64,000 nt of DNA from Bremerella sp. TYQ1 (GTDB taxonomy: Bacteria > Planctomycetota > Planctomycetia > Pirellulales > Pirellulaceae), in the NCBI RefSeq assembly GCF_020150455.1, contig NZ_CP083740.1:5146001-5210000 (forward strand). The letters are read 5' to 3'. Below the pieces are notes generated by a model that had not been told where the DNA came from, searched no databases, and was given only the letters and a program-made list of their open reading frames with translations. The translations under genes and the position numbers were made by a program. Positions 9,811 through 19,065 of the stretch are shown here, one piece after another; positions within the stretch are counted from its first letter, which is position 1, and every line of letters starts with the position of its first letter.

Positions 9811-10773
9811 TTAGCCCTGCATGGCCTGAATAGCGGCGGCTGCTTCGGTGACTGCCGACGGCAAGTCGTTGCCATCCAGCCAGAGCCGAGGTGTACGAAC
9901 ATTCTCTTGAACGGCCTGAGCAAGTTGAGCTTGCAGGCCGTTTTTTTCTTCTTGCGACCACCAGTTCTTTTCGGTGTCGCCAAAGGTGTTGTCGGGACGG
10001 TTCCAGTAAATCGTCAAGCGTGGCGCAAATGCGGGATCGATCTTAGGTACGGTGGCTTGCTGAAGGATACTTGCGAGACCATACCACCAGGGCAAAATGG
10101 TGACGCCGTTGCCGGGGGGAAGGCTGCGATCGATTGCCGAGGTATCAGCAGCTTTTCGCGCCGATTGCAGGAGTGCCTCTTTCGACGAGGACGAGGCCCA
10201 AGAGAAATTAGCACACGATACAAAGGATTCCCCTAGTTCGCTCTGTACCGAATCGCAAAGCTGTTTGACCGCCGGACCAGGAAGAGCAGCGATTTCAACG
10301 ACCGGTGGGCTTTGCGAAAGATGCTGCCAGATCTCGCCGATCGTGGTGTTCAGATCAGGATGGCGCATCTCGGCGGCGACTTCAGCGGCCGGCTGCATTA
10401 CGAATCGGCGAAAGCTCATACGGGGATGCGGCACGGTAAGTTGCGCCGTATTGATGAGCTGCTCGTCGTACAGAAGCAAATCGAGATCCAGCTTGCGAGC
10501 ACCCCAGCGTTGAACACGAACGCGTCCATGGTTCTGCTCGACGTCGATCAGCCGCTGATGAACTTCTTCGGGAGTGAGTTCGGTGGAAAATTTCGCAGCC
10601 GAATTGAGAAAATCGGGCTGTCCGCTTGGTCCACCGACAGGCTTGGTGACAAGCAATTCACTTTGAGCCAGAAGGGTCAGCTCGGGCATCGCCGCGAGTT
10701 GTTCGATTGCCTGCTGAAGTGTTTCGCCGCGATCTCCCAGGTTAGCGCCCAGGGCAATCAGGATATTGGGCAC
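9811..10773 (-). CDS. folK: FolK (HPPK) fused to a degenerate deoxynucleoside-kinase-like domain
   Basis: 320 residues from GTG 10773, with no better start nearby. Residues 1-155 are 6-hydroxymethyl-7,8-dihydropterin pyrophosphokinase, the folate-pathway enzyme that pyrophosphorylates hydroxymethyl-dihydropterin: ALGANLGD, a central KPVGGPSGQPDFLN, and the signature RWGARKLDLDLLL with its metal-binding Asp pair. Normal HPPK is about 160 residues. The extra 160 residues contain DPAFAPRLTIYWNRP and LWLDGNDLPSAV, which resemble the late strands of deoxynucleoside kinases, but the expected P-loop is only a weak LPGPAVKQL. FolK-dNK fusions are known in other bacteria; here the kinase half looks inactive. 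It is not in a folate operon. Confidence 0.88.
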   Translation of the reverse strand: MPNILIALGANLGDRGETLQQAIEQLAAMPELTLLAQSELLVTKPVGGPSGQPDFLNSAAKFSTELTPEEVHQRLIDVEQNHGRVRVQRWGARKLDLDLLLYDEQLINTAQLTVPHPRMSFRRFVMQPAAEVAAEMRHPDLNTTIGEIWQHLSQSPPVVEIAALPGPAVKQLCDSVQSELGESFVSCANFSWASSSSKEALLQSARKAADTSAIDRSLPPGNGVTILPWWYGLASILQQATVPKIDPAFAPRLTIYWNRPDNTFGDTEKNWWSQEEKNGLQAQLAQAVQENVRTPRLWLDGNDLPSAVTEAAAAIQAMQG

Positions 10774-11445
10774 AAGTCAGTCTTTTCGCACGCGGGAACT
10801 TCGGGTGAACCGGAAGGATGGAGTGTTGATTGGGAGACTAAAAAAAGCATGAAGGGATCTCCGTAAACAGACTCGAGAGTCTGTCGCGCGTCGCTCCATT
10901 CAGTCGTCGCCCTTCAAACTTTTTTAGCAGAGAGTACGCCAACCTATTGTGACAATTCCCTTTGCCGGAAAGCAAATCTCTCGCTGATCTCATATGACCT
11001 CTGGTTTCTCATCACCAGGCATCCGCCAATGCCGCTTCGCCTGTTGAAGTTACAGTCAGTGCCGAGCGCGCAACGATCCCATGGGATGTCTTGTATGCGA
11101 GCCGGGAACCGTCAGGTCAGAACGACCAATCTGCAACGAATAACACAGGCTTTGGAGGAGAAGAGAGGTGTTTAAGACGCGATTAGCGTCTCTTGGTTCC
11201 AATCAACATAGGGACTAATTTTGCGAAGCGGCGCCGAGTTGTCAAGCAACCATGTAAATCTTTTTTTCACATCGCGATTCGCGCTTGATTTTGTCGACGA
11301 TTTTTCTTTGAAGAAGTCCTGCCTATCTTGCGCAGATTTTATTGCGTCAATTTTAGTGCTGAAAAGTTAGTGCAGTATTAATGCAGGTGTATTGCAAAAC
11401 ACGTTCGTGTTTAGTCAGTAAAATGATCGGTAATAGAAACAGCGT
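10774..11445. other. intergenic region, 672 bases, with several inverted repeats
   Basis: The longest non-coding stretch in the window, upstream of folK and downstream of the amidase gene (both minus strand). Visible elements: ACAGACT-CGAG-AGTCTGT (10867-10884), a perfect 7-bp stem; hairpin GGCAT...ATGCC near 11018; the 12-base palindrome ATCCCATGGGAT near 11077; GGTC-AGAAC-GACC near 11114; and AGACGC-GATTA-GCGTCT (11175-11191). The last lies inside a possible 16-codon GTG-started peptide (11168-11218) preceded by GGAGGAG. From about 11240 the DNA is AT-rich. No known RNA family was recognised. Confidence 0.45.
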
Positions 11446-12261
11446 TTAGGCCATGCGGCGATGCGAAAGTGCGGGTAATTCCGTACGAATCTTACGCTGA
11501 GCTGCTAAGTCGATCTCGGCATAAACGATGCCTGGTTCGCGGCTGCCGGCTCGCGAAAGAACTTTCCCCCATGGGTCGATGATCATCGAGTTCCCGTAGC
11601 ACTGGATCGAATCTGCATAAAGACCACATTGATTGGCCGCAATGACATAAATTTGATTTTCAATAGCGCGTGCACGCGCAAGAACTTCCCAGTGGGCTTG
11701 ACCGGTCTTGTCCGTAAATGCCGCTGGTAAAACGCAGACTTGCATCCCGTCTTCCGTCAGCCGACGAAAAATTTCGGGAAATCGCAAATCGTAGCAAATC
11801 GCTTGGCCGACATGCCCGAGCGGTGTCGAGGCGACCGAAAGTTGACTGCCGGCGCGCACGTAATTGGATTCGATGACTTGCACATCTGGCAAGTTGATAT
11901 CGAAGCAATGAATCTTGTCGTAGGTGGCTAACGTTTGACCAAGAGGACCAAACAAAACACTTCGGTTGATCACTTTTTCAGGATCGTCGCTATCGGCGAT
12001 CGCAAGACTTCCGGCGCATAGCACGATCTCGTGTTGGATGGCCAGCTCGCGCATTCGTTTCAGGATGGGGCCATCCGTCGATTCGGCATTTTCGCGTAGC
12101 TGCGAGACTTTTCCGAGAAAGGGAAACAGCTCGGGAAGGACGATCAGCTTCGCCCCCTGTTCGGCGGCATCAACGATCATCGATTCCGCTTGTTCCAAAT
12201 TGGCCGATTTTTCCGCCCCAGAATCCATTTGTAGGGCGGCGACGACGTATGGCGGGATCAT
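11446..12261 (-). CDS. carbon-nitrogen hydrolase of the Nit/omega-amidase type
   Basis: 271 residues from ATG 12261, the usual length for the family; upstream in-frame codons to 12360 are a basic, non-conserved extension and are not used. The nitrilase-superfamily triad is intact: Glu44 (VLPELFPFLG), Lys116 (TYDKIHCFDI) and Cys156 (AICYDLRFPEIF). The pattern is closest to Nit1/Nit2 proteins, which deamidate deaminated glutathione or alpha-ketoglutaramate. Cytosolic, no signal peptide. The substrate is inferred from family only. Divergent from the glycosyltransferase gene at 12386, with a 124-base shared upstream region. Confidence 0.87.
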   Translation of the reverse strand: MIPPYVVAALQMDSGAEKSANLEQAESMIVDAAEQGAKLIVLPELFPFLGKVSQLRENAESTDGPILKRMRELAIQHEIVLCAGSLAIADSDDPEKVINRSVLFGPLGQTLATYDKIHCFDINLPDVQVIESNYVRAGSQLSVASTPLGHVGQAICYDLRFPEIFRRLTEDGMQVCVLPAAFTDKTGQAHWEVLARARAIENQIYVIAANQCGLYADSIQCYGNSMIIDPWGKVLSRAGSREPGIVYAEIDLAAQRKIRTELPALSHRRMA

Positions 12262-12385
12262 CTGAGGGGGTCTCCAAGGTTCGTTTTTTTCGCGATGTGC
12301 ACTATACTTGTACACGGACTTGGGTGGCTGACGTGGCCCTCTTCGGGTTCGTGCCACCATTATTTCTCGGAATTGCCTGAGCCCA

Positions 12386-13225
12386 ATGAGTATTCATTCC
12401 GAAAACGAGCAGGATGAATTGTCGCGTTTGCAGCACACCATGCTGGAGGCCTCCATGGGTGAGCCCCGCCGGGTGGAATTTCTCCACCAGCTCCTTGGGG
12501 AGGCGGCTTGCTATCGACTGGCGATCTACGAGATCCCACGTGACTTCTTGTTGTCGGTCGTGGTCCCGATTTTCAACGAAGTGAATTCTCTGCAGCAAGT
12601 TATTGCAGCAGTTCGCCAGTGTGGTTTCAAGTGTGAAATCATTTTGGTCGACGACGGCAGCACCGACGGAACGCGCGATCTGCTGGAATCGCTGCGTGAT
12701 CAGCCCGATTTGAAGATCATTCTGCATGAAAAGAATCAGGGCAAAGGGGCCGCGCTGGCAACCGGATTCAAAGAAGCGACCGGCGATGCGGTGATCATCC
12801 AAGACGCCGACTTAGAGTACACGCCGAAAGACTATCGTGCTTTGCTTCAGCCGATTATCTGTGAAGGAGTCGACGCCGTTTACGGCAGCCGTTTCATCAC
12901 CGGCCAACGTAACGTCCCGCGCGTGCGTCACTATATGGCGAACAAGCTGGTCACGCTGTGGTCGAACTTGTTCACCAATCTACTGCTCACCGATATGGAA
13001 ACCTGTTATAAGGTGTTCCGCCGCGAGGTTATTCAAGAGATCGCCCCGACGCTGCGAGAGAAGCGATTTGGCGTCGAGCCAGAGATCACCGCGAAGCTGG
13101 CTCGTCGAAAAGGGCTGCGTATCCGCGAAGTTCCGATTCGTTACTTCCCCCGCACGTTTGAAGAGGGGAAAAAGATCGGATGGAAAGATGGCATCCGAGC
13201 CTTGTGGTGTGCGATCCGCTATTAA
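12386..13225 (+). CDS. family 2 glycosyltransferase, polyprenyl-phosphate sugar synthase type
   Basis: 279 residues. After a 55-residue leader the GT-A domain begins at [18 protein letters not shown], with nucleotide-binding VDDGSTDGT (Asp89/90), NQGKGAAL, and the DxD-equivalent QDADLEYTP (Asp140, Asp142). The closest general pattern is the DPM1/undecaprenyl-phosphate glycosyltransferase group, but without C-terminal membrane helices. It would transfer a sugar from a nucleotide donor to a lipid phosphate or glycan. A flippase gene follows 33 bases downstream in the same direction, which suggests a shared envelope-glycan task. Confidence 0.88.
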   Translation: MSIHSENEQDELSRLQHTMLEASMGEPRRVEFLHQLLGEAACYRLAIYEIPRDFLLSVVVPIFNEVNSLQQVIAAVRQCGFKCEIILVDDGSTDGTRDLLESLRDQPDLKIILHEKNQGKGAALATGFKEATGDAVIIQDADLEYTPKDYRALLQPIICEGVDAVYGSRFITGQRNVPRVRHYMANKLVTLWSNLFTNLLLTDMETCYKVFRREVIQEIAPTLREKRFGVEPEITAKLARRKGLRIREVPIRYFPRTFEEGKKIGWKDGIRALWCAIRY

Positions 13226-13258
13226 ACCTAACCACCACATTCCCCTCTTTCCCTGCCC

Positions 13259-14797
13259 ATGAATGATGCCCCGTCGGTGAATCAAGCGTCCGCGACTGTC
13301 GACGCGGACTTGATCCGCAAGACGCAACGCGCGACGCGGCTGACGATGATTGGGCAGATCGCGGGGCAGATCATCTCGCTTGTGGTGCTCGCCGAGCTTT
13401 ATCGGCTTGTCTCGCCGATTGAATTCGGTCTGCTCGGAATGTTCATGCCGATCACGTTGATGGTGCGTGCGTTCGGTTCGCTGGGCATGGACATCGCGAC
13501 CGTCCAAAAGAAAGGTTTGACGGACGAACAAGCGACGACCCTCTTTTGGTATCAAGTCATTACCGGAGTGATTATCACGCTGGTGCTTGCGGCGATGTCT
13601 CCGTTGCTTTCTTACTGGTTTCAAGCGGAACGTTTGCTACCGGTCGGGCTTGCGCTTTCGGGGACGGCACTGCTCTACAACAGTTACTCACAACATAAAT
13701 CGCTGGCGGAAAAGAAATTGCACTTTGGCCGGCTGACAATCGTCCGCGTGTTGTCGCTGATTGTCAGTGGCGTGATCGCGATTGTCTTGGCATGGAACGG
13801 CTGGGGTGTCTGGGCTTTGGTGGTGCAGCAATATGCAGAGCTGATCGTGCTGAACATCGGGTTCTGGGCGATTGAACCATGGCGGCCAGGCAAATGTGCT
13901 CCGATGTCAGACGTTCGGAACCTGTTAGAGTTCAGCGGATACTATACGCTCAGCGGGATTTTCTTTTCGGTAGGGCAGAACCTCGACAAGATTATCCTGG
14001 GCGTTGTTTTTGGTTCGTCTGCCATCGGTCATGAATGGATCGGCTATTACACCCAGGCCTACAATCAGATGATTCGCCCGGTCTATTTGCTGACTTCTCC
14101 AGTGACTTCAGCAATGCTGCCGGCGTTATCGCAGGCGAAGGGGAATCGAGAGTCGTTCAGTGCCCTGGCTGGATCGTTCTATCGTATGGTGGGAATCATG
14201 TTGGCCCCCTGCTCCATCGGCATGATGATGGTTGGTGACGAATTGATGCCGGTTCTCGGTGGCAGCGACTGGTACGAATCGGGCGGTATCTTGGCAACGC
14301 TTGGGCTCATGATTCTCGCGCAAAGCTGGATCAATATTACCGGCAGTCTGATGAGCGCTGCCGGACGTGCCGATCTGCTGGCGTTGGGGGCATTTGCCAA
14401 CTTCGTTGTTCTATCGGTTGCGTGTGGGTCTGCGTACTACTTCACCACCTACAGCGACCCGCAATTGTTTACGATCAATCTCGCTTCTTCCGTGATGCTT
14501 TTCACGGTGCTTTTCTGCCTGCCGTATTTGGCGTTTAGCTTTCATTACTCGGGCGTCGACGTAGCACGAACGTTTCGATATCTGTTCCCCTCGTTGGCTT
14601 CTTCAGTGGTGATGGGAGCAGCTGTGTACCTGGTAGGACTGCTCCAAGAGCATCATCCGGTATCGTTGACGCTGGTCGAAGAGATTGCCGCTGGGGTTGT
14701 CGTTTACGTTGTGTTGGCAAGAAACGAGGTGCGTTGGCTCTGGCGGCAACTTCGCGGACTGAAAGCAGAAGAAGAGATCCACACAGTCGTTGATTAA
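13259..14797 (+). CDS. MOP-superfamily polysaccharide flippase (Wzx-like)
   Basis: 512 residues with about 12-14 hydrophobic segments and the oligosaccharide-flippase pattern (early IGQIAGQIISLVVLAELYRL, then PIEFGLLGMF, and a mid-protein SGYYTLSGIFFSVGQNLDKIILG). It would move lipid-linked oligosaccharides across the inner membrane. Start at ATG 13259. It lies immediately after the GT2 gene and is probably cotranscribed. Its stop overlaps by 4 bases the stop of the convergent Cfa-like gene. Confidence 0.87.
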   Translation: MNDAPSVNQASATVDADLIRKTQRATRLTMIGQIAGQIISLVVLAELYRLVSPIEFGLLGMFMPITLMVRAFGSLGMDIATVQKKGLTDEQATTLFWYQVITGVIITLVLAAMSPLLSYWFQAERLLPVGLALSGTALLYNSYSQHKSLAEKKLHFGRLTIVRVLSLIVSGVIAIVLAWNGWGVWALVVQQYAELIVLNIGFWAIEPWRPGKCAPMSDVRNLLEFSGYYTLSGIFFSVGQNLDKIILGVVFGSSAIGHEWIGYYTQAYNQMIRPVYLLTSPVTSAMLPALSQAKGNRESFSALAGSFYRMVGIMLAPCSIGMMMVGDELMPVLGGSDWYESGGILATLGLMILAQSWINITGSLMSAAGRADLLALGAFANFVVLSVACGSAYYFTTYSDPQLFTINLASSVMLFTVLFCLPYLAFSFHYSGVDVARTFRYLFPSLASSVVMGAAVYLVGLLQEHHPVSLTLVEEIAAGVVVYVVLARNEVRWLWRQLRGLKAEEEIHTVVD

Positions 14798-16158
14798 AGA
14801 CTGCCTAAAATGGATTCACCACGATGCTTGGGGCGGGCCATTACCAATTGGCTGACGCCGATCTGGCGTTCGTGGAAGCCCGCTTCGCAGTAGGCCAGAT
14901 AGTATTCCCACATTCGCAGGAAGTACTCGTCCATGCCCAGCGCACGAATACGAGGCAAGTTCTCCTGGAAATTCTCTCGCCAATCTGCCAACGTACGCGC
15001 GTAGTGTGGACCAAAATCTTCGGAGTGCACAATACGCATGTCGGTTCGACGGGCAAGCGATTTTGCCATCAAATGATAGGACGGCAAAAAGCCACCGGGG
15101 AAGATGTATCGCTGAATGAAGTCGACTCCGCGTGAGTAGCTTTCGACACGTTCGTCCGGAATGGTAATGACTTGCAGGGCCATCGTCCCGTCCGGTTTTA
15201 GTAGCGAACTGCACTTCTCGAAGTAAGTATCCAGGTAATCGCGACCGACAGCTTCAATCATTTCAATACTGACGACGTGATCGAATTGGCCGGTCAGGTC
15301 GCGGTAGTCCCGTTTCAATAGGGTGACGCGATCTTGCAGGCCTGCGTCTTCAATTCGCTGACATGCATATTGGAACTGCTGCTGTGAAATGGTTGTGGTG
15401 GTGACGTGGCAGCCGTAGTGCTTCGCAGCATACTCGGCAAATCCACCCCAACCGGTGCCGATTTCCAGCACGCGGCTGCCTGGTTTAAGATCGAGTTTTC
15501 GGCAAATGCGATCAAGCTTTGCCAAGGAAGCTTCTTCCAGCGTTGCATGCTGATGGTTGTAGATACCGGAAGAGTACATCATTGTCGGATCGAGCATCAG
15601 TCGGAAGAACTCGTTGCTCAGATCGTAATGGGCAGCGATGTTTTTACGGCTACCATGCTTTGAGTTGCGAGTCTGCCACTGCACCCAATTTCGCCATGGT
15701 GCGAGCCAGAACGAAGCACGCCGCTCGATCCCTTTTAACGACTCCAGGTTCCGGCCCATGATACGAAGCAGCGCCGTCAGGTCGCTACATACCCACTTTC
15801 CTTCCAGGTAAGCTTCCGCAGCGGCGAGCGTTCCTCCCAGCATCATGTGTCGATAGACGCGAAGATCGTCGATGCGAACGACTGCCCGGAGTTCGACATC
15901 GTGGCTGGGGCCGAATTGATGCTGTCCCAGTGGATCGATAATCAATACGTGCCCCGCTTCGATCTTCGCAAGTGTGCGATGAAGCAAGCTTCGACATTGC
16001 CGAGCGACCCAGCAATGGAGACCCGAAGAAACCTGGGGAAGCGCTTCGCGCAGTCGTAGCCCGGGATGCTCGATCGCCAACTCGTTTACAACGCTTCGCT
16101 CGCGCGAGCAGGCAGTCGGCTTGTTTCGAGTTTTCGCGGATGAGGATAGATGGGACAT
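14794..16158 (-). CDS. Cfa-like SAM-dependent lipid methyltransferase
   Basis: 454 residues from ATG 16158 (GGTGGA upstream); an upstream ATG at 16233 lies deeper in the preceding gene. The N-terminal 150 residues are the lipid-binding Cfa region. AHYDLSNEFFRLMLD (about 176-190) and the SAM loop VLEIGTGWGGFAEYAA (about 230-245) are typical of cyclopropane-fatty-acyl-phospholipid synthases, which methylenate or methylate unsaturated acyl chains in membrane phospholipids using SAM. The start overlaps the DUF1365 gene by about 73 bases, indicating translational coupling. The operon context (FAD oxidoreductase, DUF1365, DUF1295) suggests a modified product beyond a plain cyclopropane. Confidence 0.88.
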   Translation of the reverse strand: MSHLSSSAKTRNKPTACSRERSVVNELAIEHPGLRLREALPQVSSGLHCWVARQCRSLLHRTLAKIEAGHVLIIDPLGQHQFGPSHDVELRAVVRIDDLRVYRHMMLGGTLAAAEAYLEGKWVCSDLTALLRIMGRNLESLKGIERRASFWLAPWRNWVQWQTRNSKHGSRKNIAAHYDLSNEFFRLMLDPTMMYSSGIYNHQHATLEEASLAKLDRICRKLDLKPGSRVLEIGTGWGGFAEYAAKHYGCHVTTTTISQQQFQYACQRIEDAGLQDRVTLLKRDYRDLTGQFDHVVSIEMIEAVGRDYLDTYFEKCSSLLKPDGTMALQVITIPDERVESYSRGVDFIQRYIFPGGFLPSYHLMAKSLARRTDMRIVHSEDFGPHYARTLADWRENFQENLPRIRALGMDEYFLRMWEYYLAYCEAGFHERQIGVSQLVMARPKHRGESILGSL

Positions 16159-16877
16159 CGTTTCCACCAGAGTTTCCAGGCTTCTAAGTAAATTGCAGCG
16201 ACAACTTTCAAGCTCATCGCGGGCATTCGCCACATAAACCGTCGAAGTACGCTTCGAGCTAACGGTCTTTTTTCAAGTTGCATACCGGCATGAAAGACAC
16301 GGCGATCTCCTTGCCAGTTTTCCAGGCGGACATCAAGCGGCTCGTCGAACGAACGAAACGTCCAGCGGTACGTATGATCCATGGGCATAAACGGTGAAAC
16401 ATGCATCTGCTTGGCATGTTGGCATGTCCATGCCTGCTGGGCATCGTCCCACTGCGGCTGCAGAAGATAGACTTGCTGCTCGCCCCACGGAATGTTGTTA
16501 ACCTCAGCGAGAATGTACTGCGGTACGTGGGACGTTTCGTCGGGAAAAACAAGGAACAGATTGAGAGGGCTAAAGTAGTGGCCGAAGTATCTCAGTTGCG
16601 TGACCAATCGGATGGGGCCACGGCAACTGCTTCCCGTGCGTTCCAGGATTAACGATTGAACACGTTCCGTAAGCGAACCTTGCTGATCCTGAAGGTGAGC
16701 ATTGCGAGGAAAAGATACCGACGCCCAGCGGTGATCCGACAGCACATTGCCGCGTCCGACGACATCGTCTAGTTCCGCCAGGTCGAACTGAGCCATCGTC
16801 AGGCGGTAGTTAAACTGGTGGTCGACGGGGCCGAAGCGTGCGTGGGAGACCGTTCCTTCGTACAAACAGCTGTGCAT
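16086..16877 (-). CDS. DUF1365 family protein of the Cfa gene cluster
   Basis: 263 residues starting MHSCLYEGTVSHARFGPV, the characteristic DUF1365 opening, with YLTRFRYFGHYFSPLN-type residues (QLRYFGHYFSPLNLF) and the mid-protein KQMHVSPFMPMDHTYRW. The molecular function of DUF1365 is unknown; it is repeatedly found between an FAD oxidoreductase and a Cfa-like methylase. Soluble, no signal peptide. It overlaps the upstream oxidoreductase by 79 bases and the downstream Cfa-like gene by about 73 bases, an unusually compressed arrangement implying coupled expression. Confidence 0.88.
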   Translation of the reverse strand: MHSCLYEGTVSHARFGPVDHQFNYRLTMAQFDLAELDDVVGRGNVLSDHRWASVSFPRNAHLQDQQGSLTERVQSLILERTGSSCRGPIRLVTQLRYFGHYFSPLNLFLVFPDETSHVPQYILAEVNNIPWGEQQVYLLQPQWDDAQQAWTCQHAKQMHVSPFMPMDHTYRWTFRSFDEPLDVRLENWQGDRRVFHAGMQLEKRPLARSVLRRFMWRMPAMSLKVVAAIYLEAWKLWWKRCPIYPHPRKLETSRLPARASEAL

Positions 16878-18139
16878 GCGTCTAGGTTCTTTCCAAAGTA
16901 TTCAGCCACGGCCAAGGCACTTTTCACGCCATCTTCATGGAATCCATAGCCACACCACGCACCGCAGAAATAAGTACGATGCTGCCCTTGGATCTCGGGA
17001 AGACGCTTTTGAGCAGTGTAGGAATGGCGGTTAAACGCCGGGTGATCGTAGTTAAACGTCTGAAGGACTTTTCGGGGGTCGATTCGGTCCGAAATGTTCA
17101 AGCTCAACAGAATAGGTGTCGGCGACGGAACGTTTTGGAGACGTGAGAGGTCGTACGTCACGCTGGCCGTTGTCTGATGTTGATCTGGCAGGAAGTAGTT
17201 CCAGCTTGCCCAGGCATGACGGTGCGTTGGCATTAGCCTGGTATCGGTATGCAGGACAGCGTCGTTGGGCTGATAGGGGAAATGCCCCAGAAGCTCTTGC
17301 TCTTGCGGCGTTGGACTGGCCAGGATACGCAACGTTTGATCGGCGTGGGTCGCGAAGATGACCTGGTCGAACTGCTCAACCTCGTCCGCTTCGGTAATCA
17401 CAGCAACATGATCCGAGTCCCGTAAAACACTTTTTACGGCCGAGTTCAAACGAACCCGATCACGCAGGGGTTGAATCAGCTTTCGGACGTACGACTTCGA
17501 ACCACCGACGATCGTCTTCCATTTAGGCCGGTTGGTGATCGCCATCAAACCATGATTGTCACAAAAGCCAAGAAAGAACTGGGCGGGGAATTCGAGGATT
17601 TGTTCAGGATCGGCGGACCAGATCGCGGCTGCCATCGGCAAGAGATACTTTTCTCGAAACATGTTCCCGACGCGGCAGCGCGCCAGGAACTCGCCGACTG
17701 TTTCGCCTTCGCGGAGGCTTCCATTCGAGACTGCCTCGGTACCAAGACGATTGAAGCGGAGGATATCGCGAAGCATTTTCCAGTAGCCAAGCGACGTAAC
17801 GTTTCGCCAAGCGGGGAATAGGCCGCGCAGGCTACTTCCTTGGTACTCCAAGCCACTCTTTTCGCAGCGAACGCTGAAGCTCATGTCACTGCCCTGTGAC
17901 GGGACGTCCAGCATTTCCAGCATACGGCAGAAGTTTGGATAGGTTCGTTCGTTGAACACCATGAACCCAGTGTCGACGTCGTAAGGCTTGCCGTCCACTT
18001 CACAGGTAACAGTATTGCTGTGTCCGCCGGGGTAGTCTGCGGACTCGAACAGAGTGACGTCGTGATCGCTGTGTAGTAGCCGCGCGGTAAGGTTACCGCT
18101 GATTCCTCCGCCGATGATCGCGATACGCTGACGATTCAT
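16799..18139 (-). CDS. FAD-dependent amine-oxidase-like oxidoreductase (COG2907 type)
   Basis: 446 residues. The N-terminal Rossmann motif IAIIGGGISGNLTARLL and Glu-containing second strand (DVTLFESADYPGGHSNTV) bind FAD. Mid-protein pieces such as VDTGFMVFNERTYPNF and the C-terminal RTYFCGAWCGYGFHEDG are typical of the COG2907 subgroup, which accompanies Cfa and DUF1365 genes and is also fused to Cfa in plants. Probably oxidises or desaturates an acyl-lipid substrate for the adjacent methylase; this is inferred from context. The preceding DUF1295 gene ends 8 bases upstream. Confidence 0.87.
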   Translation of the reverse strand: MNRQRIAIIGGGISGNLTARLLHSDHDVTLFESADYPGGHSNTVTCEVDGKPYDVDTGFMVFNERTYPNFCRMLEMLDVPSQGSDMSFSVRCEKSGLEYQGSSLRGLFPAWRNVTSLGYWKMLRDILRFNRLGTEAVSNGSLREGETVGEFLARCRVGNMFREKYLLPMAAAIWSADPEQILEFPAQFFLGFCDNHGLMAITNRPKWKTIVGGSKSYVRKLIQPLRDRVRLNSAVKSVLRDSDHVAVITEADEVEQFDQVIFATHADQTLRILASPTPQEQELLGHFPYQPNDAVLHTDTRLMPTHRHAWASWNYFLPDQHQTTASVTYDLSRLQNVPSPTPILLSLNISDRIDPRKVLQTFNYDHPAFNRHSYTAQKRLPEIQGQHRTYFCGAWCGYGFHEDGVKSALAVAEYFGKNLDACTAVCTKERSPTHASAPSTTSLTTA

Positions 18140-18147
18140 TCCAGATC

Positions 18148-18975
18148 CTAAACCGAAGGAGAGTGGGAATGGGACGAGTAGGATTCGGTCGACTTCTTAG
18201 GTGCCGGCGGCCATGGGAAGAAGCTACTGGTGCGGCGTATATAGTCCGCATATTCTGGTCGCCGCGTTTGAATTCTCTTTTCAAGGTGAGCCACCCCCGA
18301 GAACCAAAGCAAGCAAAATGTCATCAGAGCCGGTCCGATGATTGTCCACCAGGCAGAAGGATCGGCGGAAAGCACCAGCACGTAATAACCCCACCAAACC
18401 AGGAAGTCGCCAAAGTAGTTGGGGTGTCGTGTATAGTGCCATAGCCCCTTGTCGAGCACTTTACCTTTGTTGTTGGGATCGCTCTTGAAGCTGGCAAGTT
18501 GATAATCACCAATCGCCTCGAAGCTGATTCCGATCAACCATAGTAACCAGCCAACTGGCGTGAGCGAAGTAAAGTGGCCGTCGAGCGTCGGCATTATTTG
18601 AAGTGGTAGAGAAACGACCCACATGATCGCGCCCTGAAGACCAAAGATCACGACCAGGCTGAACAACGCAAAGTTTCTGCCTGGCTTTTCTCGCATTTCG
18701 GCGTAGCGAGAGTCTTCCCCCTTGCCGATGTTTCGCCAAGAAAGATAACCAGCCAGCCGACAACCCCAGATGGTGACCAGAATGGTCGTTACCCAAGCAA
18801 GAGGTTTCGGTGATGGAACACAAAGCAAAGAGACCCAGGCAACGACAACAAAGCCGAACCCCCAGAACAGGTCAACAATACTCGCATCTTTCAGCCAGAG
18901 ACTGAGCAGCCAAAGGGAGAACATGCACCCTGCAATGACGGCGGCGTTGACCAGAAGTAGGTTGGAAAAGTCCAT
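18148..18975 (-). CDS. DUF1295 membrane protein (steroid-5-alpha-reductase/ICMT-like fold)
   Basis: 275 residues, first gene of the lipid-modification operon. About six or seven membrane segments; the conserved C-terminal block GLWHYTRHPNYFGDFLVWWGYY is the NADPH/SAM-binding region shared by steroid 5-alpha-reductases and isoprenylcysteine methyltransferases. It probably acts as an integral-membrane reductase or methyltransferase on a lipid. Start ATG 18975. It is 8 bases from the FAD oxidoreductase, so the four genes form one unit. Confidence 0.88.
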   Translation of the reverse strand: MDFSNLLLVNAAVIAGCMFSLWLLSLWLKDASIVDLFWGFGFVVVAWVSLLCVPSPKPLAWVTTILVTIWGCRLAGYLSWRNIGKGEDSRYAEMREKPGRNFALFSLVVIFGLQGAIMWVVSLPLQIMPTLDGHFTSLTPVGWLLWLIGISFEAIGDYQLASFKSDPNNKGKVLDKGLWHYTRHPNYFGDFLVWWGYYVLVLSADPSAWWTIIGPALMTFCLLWFSGVAHLEKRIQTRRPEYADYIRRTSSFFPWPPAPKKSTESYSSHSHSPSV

Positions 18976-19065
18976 GAAAAAGCTGCGGAACGTCGTTGGT
19001 GTTTTTTAACCTAGCGACATGTACCGCAGCAATTTCCGGGCCTTAACAGCTTGGCGGAAAGATTT

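Noticed and set aside
11101..11150. Resemblance to the SRP RNA core (GTCAGGTC)
   Set aside because: The diagnostic GGAAGGAAGCAG loop partner is absent, so only the 5' half-motif matches by chance.
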